From: Campylobacter sp. CCS1377
GTDB lineage: Bacteria; Campylobacterota; Campylobacteria; Campylobacterales; Campylobacteraceae
Direction: 5' to 3'
NCBI RefSeq assembly: GCF_040008265.1
Contig: NZ_CP155620.1
Location: 1,674,001-1,738,000, forward strand
Length of the DNA stretch: 64,000 nucleotides
The notes beneath the pieces were generated by a model. It ran no database searches. It had not been told where the DNA came from and was given only the letters and a program-made list of their open reading frames with translations. Of the stretch, positions 1-7,455 are shown one piece after another; the stretch's first letter is position 1, and the number at the start of each line of letters is the position of its first letter. A program made the translations under genes and the position numbers.

Positions 1-13
1 GTCTCACTTTCAT
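1..13 (-). CDS. rpmJ: 50S ribosomal protein L36 (5' end only)
   Basis: Only the first four codons, reading MKVR, lie in the window. They are preceded on the minus strand by a strong ribosome binding site, AAGGAG, five bases before the ATG. MKVR is the usual beginning of the short L36 protein, and in Campylobacter rpmJ follows infA ahead of rpsM, rpsK, rpsD, rpoA and rplQ. The identification rests on these four residues plus the position after infA, so it is an inference. The roughly 170 bases between infA and this start are AT-rich and show no gene. Confidence 0.7.
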
Positions 14-184
14 GAGTTCTCCTTAAAATAAATTCCACTTGATTTACGACTGCATCAGGTTTTATGAATAACCAACTATTTTTAAAATAAGTGGTGAATT
101 TTAAAAATACCTCTTCATATAGTTCGATACATTTTGTCGCAAAAACGCTAATTTTATCTAAAAAAAACTTTTAAATAACTTAGA

Positions 185-403
185 TTATTTATATCTAAAA
201 GTAATGCGTCCCTTATCTAAGCTGTAAGGTGTAAGCTCCACCTTCACTTTATCACCTGGCATTATTCTAATATAATGCATACGCATTTTACCTGCAATAT
301 GGCACAAAATCACATGCTTGTTATCAAGTTCCACCTTAAAAGTTGCATTAGGCAAAGCCTCAACAACGGTGCCATCTATTTCAATAACATCGTCTTTAGC
401 CAA
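185..403 (-). CDS. infA: Translation initiation factor IF-1
   Basis: IF-1 binds the A site of the 30S subunit during initiation. The 72-residue product is a single S1/OB-fold domain beginning [10 protein letters not shown] and containing [10 protein letters not shown] and [11 protein letters not shown], all typical of the family. The reading frame is open to an ATG at 418, but I place the start at TTG 403: AAAGGAG lies 5-6 bases upstream, and the resulting length and N-terminus match the family. The in-frame ATG at 418 sits at the ribosome binding site itself. The gene is followed by rpmJ and has its own likely promoter at 437-442, although an accessory operon on the same strand ends only 66 bases upstream. 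Confidence 0.95.
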   Translation of the reverse strand: MAKDDVIEIDGTVVEALPNATFKVELDNKHVILCHIAGKMRMHYIRIMPGDKVKVELTPYSLDKGRITFRYK

Positions 404-436
404 ATTTTCTCCTTTCATAAAAAATACAAAGCCAAG

Positions 437-442
437 ATTATA
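437..442 (-). promoter_or_regulatory. infA: Probable -10 box of the infA promoter
   Basis: On the minus strand the sequence TTTTTTGGTATAATC contains a perfect TATAAT preceded by a T-rich stretch, the usual form of Campylobacter sigma70 promoters, which have a weak -35. It lies about 34 bases upstream of the TTG start of infA, so the translation-factor/ribosomal operon can be expressed independently of the accessory genes upstream. Confidence 0.6.
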
Positions 443-469
443 CCAAAAAATCTTTGAATTTATGAAAAA

Positions 470-1330
470 TTAATTTTGCAAATAATCTTTTAAAATCATT
501 TCAAGTTTTGATTTTAAATTTATCGGTTTTAGAATTCTTATATAAGGTATCCATTGTTTTACCACATTTAAGAGTTCATCATCATAGGAAAAATACACTT
601 TTAAAGTATAACTTTGCTCATCTTCATCGATAAATTCAAAATTGTGCAAAATATTTTTTCTAAAAAAATACTCCTTGGCACTTTTGCTAAGCCTTATAAT
701 GGCTTCTTTGCTATCATCTAGCCAGATATTTTTATCATTTAAAATTTGATTTATAAATTCTTTTTTTAGAATAAAGCTTTTTGAAGTAGTGGATAAATCT
801 TTAATTTTGCTTACACTAAAATGTTTTAATTTATTGTTTTCATCAGCTATTAAATACCAAATTCCTTGATAGTTTATAAGTTTATAGGGCTTAACCTCCC
901 TTTGCTTCTCTTTATAAGTAAAAGTGATTATAAAATTTTTTAAAATAGCCACGCTGATTTTTTCAAAACTTTCATAATCAATCTTTTCAAAACCATCATT
1001 TTTTACCATAAAAATGCCATTTATCTTAGAACTTAGCAAATCCGTTACAAAGCGTTCATCAAGCTTAGGATAAAGCTCTCTAATGCCACTTAGCATAGCA
1101 AAATTTTGTATATCTTTAAAACTAAGCTTGCCGAGTGCAAAAGATTCTAAAAAATACCTTCCATTTTCTTTTTTAATAGGCATAAAGGAAAGCCTTTGGT
1201 TTAAATCTCTTTGTATGGTTCTAATGTCCACATTAAACTCACTTGCTAACTCTTCTAAACTAAAGCTTCCTCCATCATTAAAACGCATTAAAATTTGTGC
1301 TAAACGCACTGCAAGTTTATCGTGTGCCAT
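470..1330 (-). CDS. WYL-domain transcriptional regulator
   Basis: A 286-residue DNA-binding regulator. Residues about 1-60 form a winged helix-turn-helix (the segment ELASEFNVDIRTIQRDLN is a recognition-helix pattern of the HTH_11/DeoR type). Residues about 130-195 form a WYL domain, seen as REVKPYKLINYQGIWYLIAD. WYL proteins are known as ligand-responsive regulators, some of them sensing nucleic acids, and they are frequent next to defence systems. The ligand here is unknown. The gene starts 13 bases after the stop of the large membrane-protein gene on the same strand and is probably the last gene of that operon, which suggests it regulates the operon. I see no truncation. Confidence 0.85.
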   Translation of the reverse strand: MAHDKLAVRLAQILMRFNDGGSFSLEELASEFNVDIRTIQRDLNQRLSFMPIKKENGRYFLESFALGKLSFKDIQNFAMLSGIRELYPKLDERFVTDLLSSKINGIFMVKNDGFEKIDYESFEKISVAILKNFIITFTYKEKQREVKPYKLINYQGIWYLIADENNKLKHFSVSKIKDLSTTSKSFILKKEFINQILNDKNIWLDDSKEAIIRLSKSAKEYFFRKNILHNFEFIDEDEQSYTLKVYFSYDDELLNVVKQWIPYIRILKPINLKSKLEMILKDYLQN

Positions 1331-1343
1331 ATATTATCTTTGT

Positions 1344-3002
1344 TTATATTTTAAACGATTCGTCGCTCGCCATAAAATTATCAAATTCTTCTCTTGTTAC
1401 AAATAAATCATTGACACCATATACACTAGCTAATTTTATAATGCTTTGATTTGCTTTATCATAATTTTCTTTATTTAAAGCATTTTGTAGCTCATTGAAA
1501 CTCGTTTCGCCCATATTTTGCAAATTTATCGTATAATCTGCGATATATTTTTCCAAATTATCAAGATTTTCCATCATTTTAGGCATAATTACATCATATA
1601 CTCTTTCGATTTCTTCTCTTCTTTGTTTAGCCATATTAGCTGCAGCACAAATTCCAAAAAATGCATTGATAGTCAAATCTATAGTTTTTGAAAACAAAAT
1701 AACAGCTACAGAGCAAACAAATATTGAAATTCCAATTGACAAAATACCCGCTATGGTTTCACCTAAAATTAGCTTTAGCTTATTTGAGATTTCTGCTTCT
1801 AATGCAACTGCAAATACAGTCATAACTGCTGAAAATAAAGATTTAAGAATGGTTTTGATAAGTTCTGCGTAGTTTGTGATTTTTCCAGTTATATAAGAAT
1901 AAATCTCATTCCATATTGATTTTGCTGCATTTCTAATATTGGTCCAAAGATATTTTAATTGCCCGCCTATCTTTTTAAAAAATTGCGATATTATAGTTAC
2001 TAAACCATCAATCATCCCAAAACTTGCACCTCTTGCATAAGAATCTGAACCTTTTTTAATCACTTCAGTGATTATCCTTTTAATTCTAGTGCTAAAATCT
2101 TGTGAATTATTATCTAAAAATTCATCTTTAATTTCCCATAAAACACCACTTGCAAAAGTGCTAAGCACAACACTTGCCGCATCACTTATTCCTGTTTGAT
2201 GGATATTATTCAATGTTTCTTTGGCTTGATTTTTTAAAGCATTTTTCATAGGCTCGTTGGTATGTGTATGATTTTTATCTTTCTTATCGCCTTTTACATA
2301 TCCTGCTTCTTCTTTATTAGAACCCATTTTAAGTTTGCTAAATTTTTCTTCATATTCTTTTAAGGTTTCTTTATTTTTTTCTGAGGGATGTTTTTCAAAA
2401 TTTAGCTTTGCTTGTTCTAATTTTTCTTTAGCGTTATTATAGGCATTTTCATCCACTCTTACGCTATCTACTCCTTCAAAATACCTATTATATTTGTTGC
2501 TAAATATATTATCATTTACAGCTTTTAGTTGCTCTGTGGTAATATTGCCATTTTTATCAATCATAACAACATCAACTAAATTGTGATTTGTGGTGGCATA
2601 TTTCATTAATTTTTCATTTTTTGCTATTGCCTTTATTTCTTCTGAACTATAATTTGCTAAAATATTTTCTTTTCTTTCTTGGCTATATTTACCACCAATT
2701 TCTTCATTATTATAAACCGCTTTAATATCAGCTAGTTCATCTGTAGTAAAGCTTCTTTCTCCTGTTTTATAATAAGTGTTTTTAATATTTTCTTTTCCCA
2801 CTTCTAAGGTTTCAAAAGACTGCCCAAAACCATTTGGATTATCGCCATGTTGCTTTATGGTTTTTTGTGTATTTGTAGTGTGTTTTGCACTCTCCACCAT
2901 TGCTCCATAAGAATTTAAATCAAAGATATTTAAATCGAGTCTTGCTAAGCTTTGTGTGCCTAGTTGATCAATTAATTCATCAAATAATAATTTCTTATTC
3001 AT
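1344..3002 (-). CDS. Large membrane-associated protein of the WYL/UPF0174 island, function unknown
   Basis: I do not recognise a named family for this 552-residue protein. The N-terminal half is soluble and charged. It includes FGQSFETLEVGKEN near residue 60 and NLVDVVMIDKNGNITTEQLK near residues 140-160. About residues 190-260 are Lys/Glu-rich and likely coiled coil. The C-terminal half has helical hydrophobic stretches around 385-470, including VMTVFAVALEAE and ILSIGISIFVCSVAVILF, consistent with membrane insertion, and ends in an amphipathic helical tail. A ribosome binding site (GGGAG) precedes the ATG. It lies 35 bases downstream of the glycine-zipper gene and 13 bases before the WYL regulator, so it is part of one transcription unit. 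A membrane-acting effector is possible but unproven. Confidence 0.75.
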   Translation of the reverse strand: MNKKLLFDELIDQLGTQSLARLDLNIFDLNSYGAMVESAKHTTNTQKTIKQHGDNPNGFGQSFETLEVGKENIKNTYYKTGERSFTTDELADIKAVYNNEEIGGKYSQERKENILANYSSEEIKAIAKNEKLMKYATTNHNLVDVVMIDKNGNITTEQLKAVNDNIFSNKYNRYFEGVDSVRVDENAYNNAKEKLEQAKLNFEKHPSEKNKETLKEYEEKFSKLKMGSNKEEAGYVKGDKKDKNHTHTNEPMKNALKNQAKETLNNIHQTGISDAASVVLSTFASGVLWEIKDEFLDNNSQDFSTRIKRIITEVIKKGSDSYARGASFGMIDGLVTIISQFFKKIGGQLKYLWTNIRNAAKSIWNEIYSYITGKITNYAELIKTILKSLFSAVMTVFAVALEAEISNKLKLILGETIAGILSIGISIFVCSVAVILFSKTIDLTINAFFGICAAANMAKQRREEIERVYDVIMPKMMENLDNLEKYIADYTINLQNMGETSFNELQNALNKENYDKANQSIIKLASVYGVNDLFVTREEFDNFMASDESFKI

Positions 3003-3037
3003 TTTATTCTCCCAAATTTAAGAGGTAAAACTACCTC

Positions 3038-4036
3038 TTATAAGCTTTGAATTTCTTTGCTTAAATCTTTTGCTACCTGCACAGCTTTTTTAAATTCCTC
3101 ATTGACTTCACCTTCTTCAGTTAAAACATTAACTTTGCATATTCCGCTAATAGCCTTAACCAAATTTACAATATATTGCGTATATGATTTTTCTCCATTG
3201 CTATATTTAGAATAATCATTTTCTCTAATAACCATTAATTTAAAAGTGCTCAATTCATTTGATAATACTCCATCTAATTTTTGAATCATTTCCAAAGAAT
3301 TCATAACAATGGTTGCAATAGCATTTGTAGCTACCGTCGCAGTATCCATTTCTTGTGCTGTTACTTTAACTTTTGCTAAATTACTTCTTGCATCATCTAA
3401 AGCTTTTTCTCCCATTTTTGCGTATAAAGATCCACTTACAGCCAAGACAGGTGCAGCCACTATACCGCCTAAAACTGCCATTCCCCCAGCCATACCAAGG
3501 CCTCCAGCAGCTAAACTTCCACCGCCAAGCCAAGCCAAAGTAGCATTTGTAGCTGCTGCTCCACTTAAAGATGCTATTGCTGTTCCCGTTGAAGCACTAG
3601 CAAGCATTCCAACACTTCCATATGCTCCAATTCCAGCTAACGCTCCAACCCCTAAAGACGCTATTCCACCTCCTGCTAATTCTGTAAAACTTACTACACT
3701 TTCTCTAGTGAATTTAACAAATTCTTGAATATTAAAATTTAAATCATCTTTTGAAAAATCTTGCGTTTCAACATTTTTCATTTTTGAAAAAATTTCTACG
3801 AATTCTTTAAAAGAATTTTGATGAATATGTAATTTGGCTTTACCTAAATTCTCTAAAGAATTTTCTGCGTCACTTCTTGCTTGTTCTAATTTTTCTTTTG
3901 AAAAATTAAATATACTCTCTGCACTATCGTTTATAGAGTTAGCTTCGGACTTGTCTTTGAAACCATCATAAGCTTTTTTTGCGCCAAAAGCACCTGCTGC
4001 TAATGCTATACCACCTAAAATAAATGGAACTGCCAT
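3038..4036 (-). CDS. Glycine-zipper membrane protein, function unknown
   Basis: A 332-residue protein beginning MAVPFILGGIALAAGAFGA, a small-residue hydrophobic start that closely resembles the starts of two small proteins encoded at 5658-6071 and 6280-6792. Residues about 35-110 are charged and helical. Residues about 115-205 are a long Gly/Ala/Ser-rich hydrophobic stretch with many GxxxG spacings (AGGGIASLGVGALAGIGAYG), typical of glycine zippers that pack inside membranes. The C-terminal third is again soluble and helical. AAGGAG lies upstream of the ATG. The gene starts one base after the stop of the Cys-cluster gene, so translation is probably coupled. The enzymatic role, if any, is unknown; a pore or scaffold role is inference. 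Confidence 0.75.
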   Translation of the reverse strand: MAVPFILGGIALAAGAFGAKKAYDGFKDKSEANSINDSAESIFNFSKEKLEQARSDAENSLENLGKAKLHIHQNSFKEFVEIFSKMKNVETQDFSKDDLNFNIQEFVKFTRESVVSFTELAGGGIASLGVGALAGIGAYGSVGMLASASTGTAIASLSGAAATNATLAWLGGGSLAAGGLGMAGGMAVLGGIVAAPVLAVSGSLYAKMGEKALDDARSNLAKVKVTAQEMDTATVATNAIATIVMNSLEMIQKLDGVLSNELSTFKLMVIRENDYSKYSNGEKSYTQYIVNLVKAISGICKVNVLTEEGEVNEEFKKAVQVAKDLSKEIQSL

Positions 4037-4037
4037 T

Positions 4038-4343
4038 TTAATTCTCCTTATTTAAAAAATTAATTCTATATTTTTTCTCTATATTAAATTTTTCTTGTAA
4101 TGAGTTGCAGATTTTTATATTTTCATTATAAAAATCAATTTTACTCATTTGTTTAGAAAAGTATTTTTCATACAATTCATCCACTCTACAAACCAAAGGA
4201 CGATTATGATAAATTTTGCAAGTATTATCATTTTGCAAATTTACACATACGCCATTATTATTAAATTCCTTTAACTCATCTACTTTGCCTATATTTTTAC
4301 AACATATTCCACAAGATGAGCAAGGAAAAATTTCATTTTTCAT
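4038..4343 (-). CDS. YkgJ-type Cys-cluster (zinc/iron-binding) protein
   Basis: A small protein of about 101 residues with a Cys cluster: FPCSSCGICCKNI near the N-terminus, then GVCVNLQNDNTCKIYHNRPLVCR. This arrangement matches the YkgJ/CxxCxxCC family, thought to bind zinc or an iron-sulfur cluster; substrates are not known. I place the start at ATG 4343, which overlaps the end of the upstream UPF0174 gene by 11 bases. A TTG at 4361 directly after an AGGAGG motif is a possible alternative start adding six residues, but the spacing is only two bases. The gene sits inside the island operon, where a metal-binding role beside the UPF0174 protein is inferred from context only. Confidence 0.75.
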   Translation of the reverse strand: MKNEIFPCSSCGICCKNIGKVDELKEFNNNGVCVNLQNDNTCKIYHNRPLVCRVDELYEKYFSKQMSKIDFYNENIKICNSLQEKFNIEKKYRINFLNKEN

Positions 4344-5121
4344 TATTTTTGATTTTTTCAAAACCTCCTACTATTGAATTAATATTAATGCCTTTGGGTT
4401 TTGCTTTGTATAATTGTCTTAAAAAAGCTATTTGTATCACTAAAGGCATTGTTACCCTATAAGCAGGACCTGCTAAATCTATAGCAGTCCAAGCTCCAGT
4501 AATCGCCCAACCTATAGGACCTGTGAATATAGTAACAACACGCCCTAGTGCAGTACCAGCAAGAATGGAACCGCCAGTAATTATAGGTGGTATGCAACCT
4601 ATACCCATAAGAATAGTTCTATTTATCACAAAAGGTATTATTAGACTTTGTTTTATTAAAATTTGCAAACTTGCCATTAAAGCTTGTTTGTCAAAATTGG
4701 TTAGCCTTAAGTCTAATTCTTGAGAGATTGTTTTTATATCCTCTTGACTCATTTTATCTAAAGAAGTTTCTAAAATCTTCATAAAAAGATTTGTTTCTAT
4801 GAGTTCAGTATCGGCTTTTCTGTTGTAATTGACCTTATATTTATCAGCCACATCACACAAAATTTCTTTGTATAAAATCCCACTCCCTCTAAAAACATTT
4901 GCAAGACTATTTCCACCAAATTTTTGAATTTCTTCCAAGATAAGATTTAAATATTTTTGATGATTTGGATAATGTGTTTTATAAAGCTCACTAACACTTA
5001 AAAGTTCTGTCCATCTTGCAGAACCATCTTTATCATGTGTAATTATACTTACCAAATCATTTAATTCTTCATTTTTTAATTCCCTTAAAAACTCTAAATC
5101 TATATCAAATTTATAAGCCAT
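4333..5121 (-). CDS. UPF0174 (YaaW-like) family protein
   Basis: A 262-residue protein resembling Escherichia coli YaaW. The start MAYKFDIDLEFLRELKNEEL, the block FGGNSLANVFRGSGILYKEI (residues about 70-90) and the C-terminal ITGAWTAIDLAGPAYRVTMP followed by VIQIAFLRQLY correspond to the conserved segments of the family. The middle (about 165-215) is hydrophobic and Gly-rich, suggesting membrane association. The family has no established function. It is the first gene after a promoter whose -35/-10 spacer contains a poly-G tract, so expression of it and the four genes after it is probably phase-variable. The ribosome binding site is AAGGAGAG, and the ATG lies close to the predicted transcription start. 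Confidence 0.85.
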   Translation of the reverse strand: MAYKFDIDLEFLRELKNEELNDLVSIITHDKDGSARWTELLSVSELYKTHYPNHQKYLNLILEEIQKFGGNSLANVFRGSGILYKEILCDVADKYKVNYNRKADTELIETNLFMKILETSLDKMSQEDIKTISQELDLRLTNFDKQALMASLQILIKQSLIIPFVINRTILMGIGCIPPIITGGSILAGTALGRVVTIFTGPIGWAITGAWTAIDLAGPAYRVTMPLVIQIAFLRQLYKAKPKGININSIVGGFEKIKNNEK

Positions 5122-5146
5122 TCTCTCTCCTTAAAAATTCCGTAAA

Positions 5147-5176
5147 ATTATAATCCCCCCCCCCCTAAAAAGTCAA
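5147..5176 (-). promoter_or_regulatory. Sigma70 promoter with poly-G spacer (predicted phase-variable)
   Basis: On the minus strand TTGACT (5176-5171) and a perfect TATAAT (5152-5147) are separated by 18 bases, of which 11 are a continuous G run. The promoter faces the UPF0174 gene, whose ATG is 25 bases beyond the -10 box. Slippage by one base would change the spacer to 17 or 19 bases. This is the arrangement by which the Neisseria porA promoter varies its strength. The elements are seen directly; the switching is inference. Confidence 0.8.
5155..5165. repeat. Homopolymeric C11/G11 tract
   Basis: Eleven consecutive C on the plus strand (G on the minus strand). Tracts of this length are hypermutable contingency loci in Campylobacter. 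This one lies in a promoter spacer and not in a reading frame. Confidence 0.95.
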
Positions 5177-5217
5177 TAAATTTTTTAACACAAGGTTAAA
5201 AAATTTTAATCAAAACT

Positions 5218-5628
5218 TTAAAAAGGTAGGACTTGGGAAATCCATAAAGATTTTTCTCTCATCAACTCATCTTTTTCTTGAAACACCTTGCAAATTTGCT
5301 TATCTAACTTTTCCTCTTTTAATGCAAAATACAAACTAGAGATAAGAAACATAGGCATAAAAATCCTAGAAATTATTTGCATTGTTTGTTCTTTCATGGT
5401 ATTTTTACCGCAAAAATCCACATAAGCTAACAAACAAATTTGTATACCCCCAAGCCTTTCTTTGTCTTTTTCCTCTAAGTCAAATTCCTTAAAATCACGA
5501 TAATTTAAAGCATTTTTCACTTCAAAATCTTTTTTGAAATTCGCAAATTCTTTATCATTAAAATAACTTGAAAATTGAGTATTTAAAAGTTCAAAATTTT
5601 GATAAATTTCTTTTAAATTTTCTCGCAT
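5218..5628 (-). CDS. Small helical protein of the island paralog family, function unknown
   Basis: A 136-residue protein that I cannot assign to a named family. Its segment SSYFNDKEFANFKKDFE (residues about 20-37) matches PSYLNDPKFLEFKKAYK in the 5658-6071 product and DLKDKEFLNFKAKYT in the 6280-6792 product, so the three look like diverged copies of one domain. It lacks the hydrophobic LGG start of the other two and begins directly with a helical segment. A hydrophobic patch, IFMPMFLISSLYFALK, lies near residues 90-107. It is the last gene of the second island operon, about 30 bases after its neighbour, with a G-rich ribosome binding site before the ATG. Confidence 0.65.
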   Translation of the reverse strand: MRENLKEIYQNFELLNTQFSSYFNDKEFANFKKDFEVKNALNYRDFKEFDLEEKDKERLGGIQICLLAYVDFCGKNTMKEQTMQIISRIFMPMFLISSLYFALKEEKLDKQICKVFQEKDELMREKSLWISQVLPF

Positions 5629-5657
5629 TTAACCCCCTAATCCATCTTATTTATATC

Positions 5658-6071
5658 TTATAATTGCAACAAAGCAATATTAAAATTAAATTTCATATAG
5701 ATAAAACTCAAGATGATTTTTGATGCTGTTCCATCATCTTTAAGATATTTATCGCCATACTCTATAAAAGCTTCCATTGTAGTGCCTATTTGTATAAGCT
5801 TTTCCTTTTTTAAATCACTAAATAAATATCTATTAATATTATTAATCTCTTCTGCATCGTATTTATAAGCTTTTTTAAATTCTAAAAACTTAGGATCGTT
5901 TAAATAACTAGGATAAATTTTCTCCATCTCTTCATATTGCTTAATGACCTTTCTAAGTGTGATAAGATCCTTAAAAATGAATTCATTCCAAGTATTTTTA
6001 ATCCCTTGATAAATTTTGCCACTACAAGCACCTAGTGCGATTCCACCTAAAGCTAAAACTAATTTTTTCAT
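5658..6071 (-). CDS. Small protein with LGGIALGAC start, function unknown
   Basis: A 137-residue protein beginning MKKLVLALGGIALGACSGK. This looks like a short Gly-rich membrane segment. The Cys at 16 could also be read as a lipobox-like residue, although the match to a true lipobox is poor. The same start occurs in the 6280-6792 product (LFLGGVALGACGYG) and, less closely, in the glycine-zipper protein at 3038-4036. The remainder is helical and contains PSYLNDPKFLEFKKAYK, shared with its two paralogs. The ATG overlaps the stop of the upstream two-helix membrane protein by four bases, so translation is likely coupled. The ribosome binding site is GGAG. Confidence 0.65.
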   Translation of the reverse strand: MKKLVLALGGIALGACSGKIYQGIKNTWNEFIFKDLITLRKVIKQYEEMEKIYPSYLNDPKFLEFKKAYKYDAEEINNINRYLFSDLKKEKLIQIGTTMEAFIEYGDKYLKDDGTASKIILSFIYMKFNFNIALLQL

Positions 6072-6283
6072 TTTTTCTCCTTTGTAATTTTGTAAATTAA
6101 AATTAAATTAAGTACTACAAAAAGTATATAAAGTGCCACTACGCTATAACTTCCGCTTAAATCTAAAAGCATAAAAGCTAAAATCACGCCCCAAAATATA
6201 CTCCCAAATACAATCCAAAACACCCCATGAGCAAACAAAGCCACTACGCTAATTAAAACTCCCAAAATTCCTACAATAATCAT
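6068..6283 (-). CDS. Small two-helix membrane protein
   Basis: A 71-residue, very hydrophobic protein with two or three predicted membrane segments: IVGILGVLISVVALF, FWIVFGSIFWGVILAFMLL and VVALYILFVVLNLILIYKI. It ends in the basic tail TKEKK, which suggests a cytoplasmic C-terminus. It overlaps both neighbours by four bases (ATGA type). This makes it an integral part of the operon and supports it being a real gene despite its size. I do not recognise a family. Confidence 0.6.
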   Translation of the reverse strand: MIIVGILGVLISVVALFAHGVFWIVFGSIFWGVILAFMLLDLSGSYSVVALYILFVVLNLILIYKITKEKK

Positions 6284-6792
6284 TTTTGCTTTGCTAAAAT
6301 TTTGCTTATTCTTCTGTGTATCTCTCTATTTAGGGCATAAATAAATGATGTGTATTTATTTTTGATTTCGTAAAAAGCTTCTAAGGCTTTTAAATTTTTA
6401 GCCCGCCTAATGATTTCTTCTAAGTCATCTTTAAATTCTAAATTTATATTTTTTAAATCATAGCTAACATCATCTGTGTATTTTGCTTTGAAATTTAAAA
6501 ACTCTTTATCTTTTAAATCTTGCAAAAAAGGCTTGCTGTATTTATCTAAAAGATAAAACAAATCAATAATTCTTTCACTATTATTGTTAAGTCTTTTTTC
6601 ATTAAGTTTTTCTTTGTTTAAACTTTCTTCACTAAAGTTTTCTTCGTCTTTTGTCGTGTTTTCAAAAAAATTGCCTAAATTCTCATCGCAATCGCCTTGT
6701 TCTTTTTGGCATTGTTTATCATACCACTTCTTAAGTCCATAGCCACAAGCACCTAGTGCAACACCGCCTAAAAATAAAGTTAATTTATTCAT
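6280..6792 (-). CDS. Island paralog with LGGVALGAC start and acidic linker, function unknown
   Basis: A 170-residue protein. It begins MNKLTLFLGGVALGACGYG, nearly the same start as the 5658-6071 product. A charged, Glu/Asn-rich linker follows (residues about 35-75), then a helical C-terminal domain with DLKDKEFLNFKAKYT, shared with its two smaller paralogs. The last segment is basic. It is the first gene of the second island operon, with a GGAG ribosome binding site and a good -10 box (TATACT) about 32 bases upstream. The function is unknown; the shared N-terminal segment suggests a common membrane location. Confidence 0.65.
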   Translation of the reverse strand: MNKLTLFLGGVALGACGYGLKKWYDKQCQKEQGDCDENLGNFFENTTKDEENFSEESLNKEKLNEKRLNNNSERIIDLFYLLDKYSKPFLQDLKDKEFLNFKAKYTDDVSYDLKNINLEFKDDLEEIIRRAKNLKALEAFYEIKNKYTSFIYALNREIHRRISKILAKQK

Positions 6793-6823
6793 TTTTTCTC
6801 CTTGATTTTGATTTCAAGAAGAA

Positions 6824-6829
6824 GTATAA
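6824..6829 (-). promoter_or_regulatory. Probable -10 box for the second island operon
   Basis: TATACT on the minus strand within GCTTATTTTATACTTC, about 32 bases upstream of the ATG at 6792. No convincing -35 box is present, as is common in Campylobacter. Together with the terminator at 6901-6928 it marks the boundary between the conserved core and the accessory island. Confidence 0.5.
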
Positions 6830-6900
6830 AATAAGCTTGCGACAGCTTGTGTCATTTGAAAAAATTATTAGAAAAATTTATTGTAAGAAAAAAGAAGCGA

Positions 6901-6928
6901 TTAAGCTTGCCGAATTTGACAAGCTTAA
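6901..6928 (-). terminator. Rho-independent terminator after the flagellin-like gene
   Basis: A nine-base perfect inverted repeat (TTAAGCTTG and CAAGCTTAA) with a ten-base loop. On the minus strand it is followed by a T-rich stretch (TTCTTTTTTCTT). It overlaps the stop codon of the gene ending at 6925 and separates it from the island promoter. Confidence 0.7.
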
Positions 6929-7422
6929 TAAAAGATTTTTTTAAGATCGTTTGTAGAATTTAAAGCATTAGCAAAATCAGTATCAATCCCCATCGCAATG
7001 ATGCTTGCTAGCTCGCCTAAAATGCCTTTAAGCTCCTCTCTTTTATCTTCAACATAAGCCAAAACACCTTCGTAGCCATATTTTTGCAGTATTAAAAGCG
7101 GATTTGAAATTTCAAATTCAAAAAGTTTTTGCCCTACATAGACATTAAAAGCATTATCAAAAAGTGCCGTGCCCATAAAAGAACAATTTTGTATGAGCTG
7201 CGATATATTTGCATCCAAAGTGCCTTTTTGACTTTCATCTAAATTCGTATCATATGTGCTAATACTTGTATGAATTTTCCTTAAAGCAAGATCTAAAACT
7301 TGCAAAGCTCCGATAAAATCATTCGCATCATTGATTTGCGTACAAATTTGACTCGCCTTAAATTCACCCACAGCCTGCACTTTTCCCAAATGCTGCTCTA
7401 AAATTTTTAATTCTTTACTCAT
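6925..7422 (-). CDS. Flagellin-like small protein under sigma54 control (Cj1650-like)
   Basis: A 165-residue protein without a signal peptide. Residues about 38-90 (ALQVLDLALRKIHTSI, then GTLDANISQLIQNCSFMGT) resemble the helical conserved region of flagellins, where an LQADI...TSFNG pattern is usual, but the protein is far too short to be a filament protein. By position after the iam/lipoprotein genes it corresponds to C. jejuni Cj1650, which I recall as a sigma54-dependent gene of the flagellar regulon. A sigma54 promoter with exact GG-N10-GC spacing lies upstream, supporting a role with the flagellar system. It could be a secreted or chaperone-like accessory factor; the precise role is unknown. 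Confidence 0.75.
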   Translation of the reverse strand: MSKELKILEQHLGKVQAVGEFKASQICTQINDANDFIGALQVLDLALRKIHTSISTYDTNLDESQKGTLDANISQLIQNCSFMGTALFDNAFNVYVGQKLFEFEISNPLLILQKYGYEGVLAYVEDKREELKGILGELASIIAMGIDTDFANALNSTNDLKKIFY

Positions 7423-7455
7423 TATTTATCCTTCAACATGCATTTGGCATTTATA

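Noticed and set aside
3309-3728. Plus-strand frame of 139 codons with an Ala/Pro-rich translation
   Set aside because: It is the antisense shadow of the Gly/Ala-rich stretch in the glycine-zipper gene.
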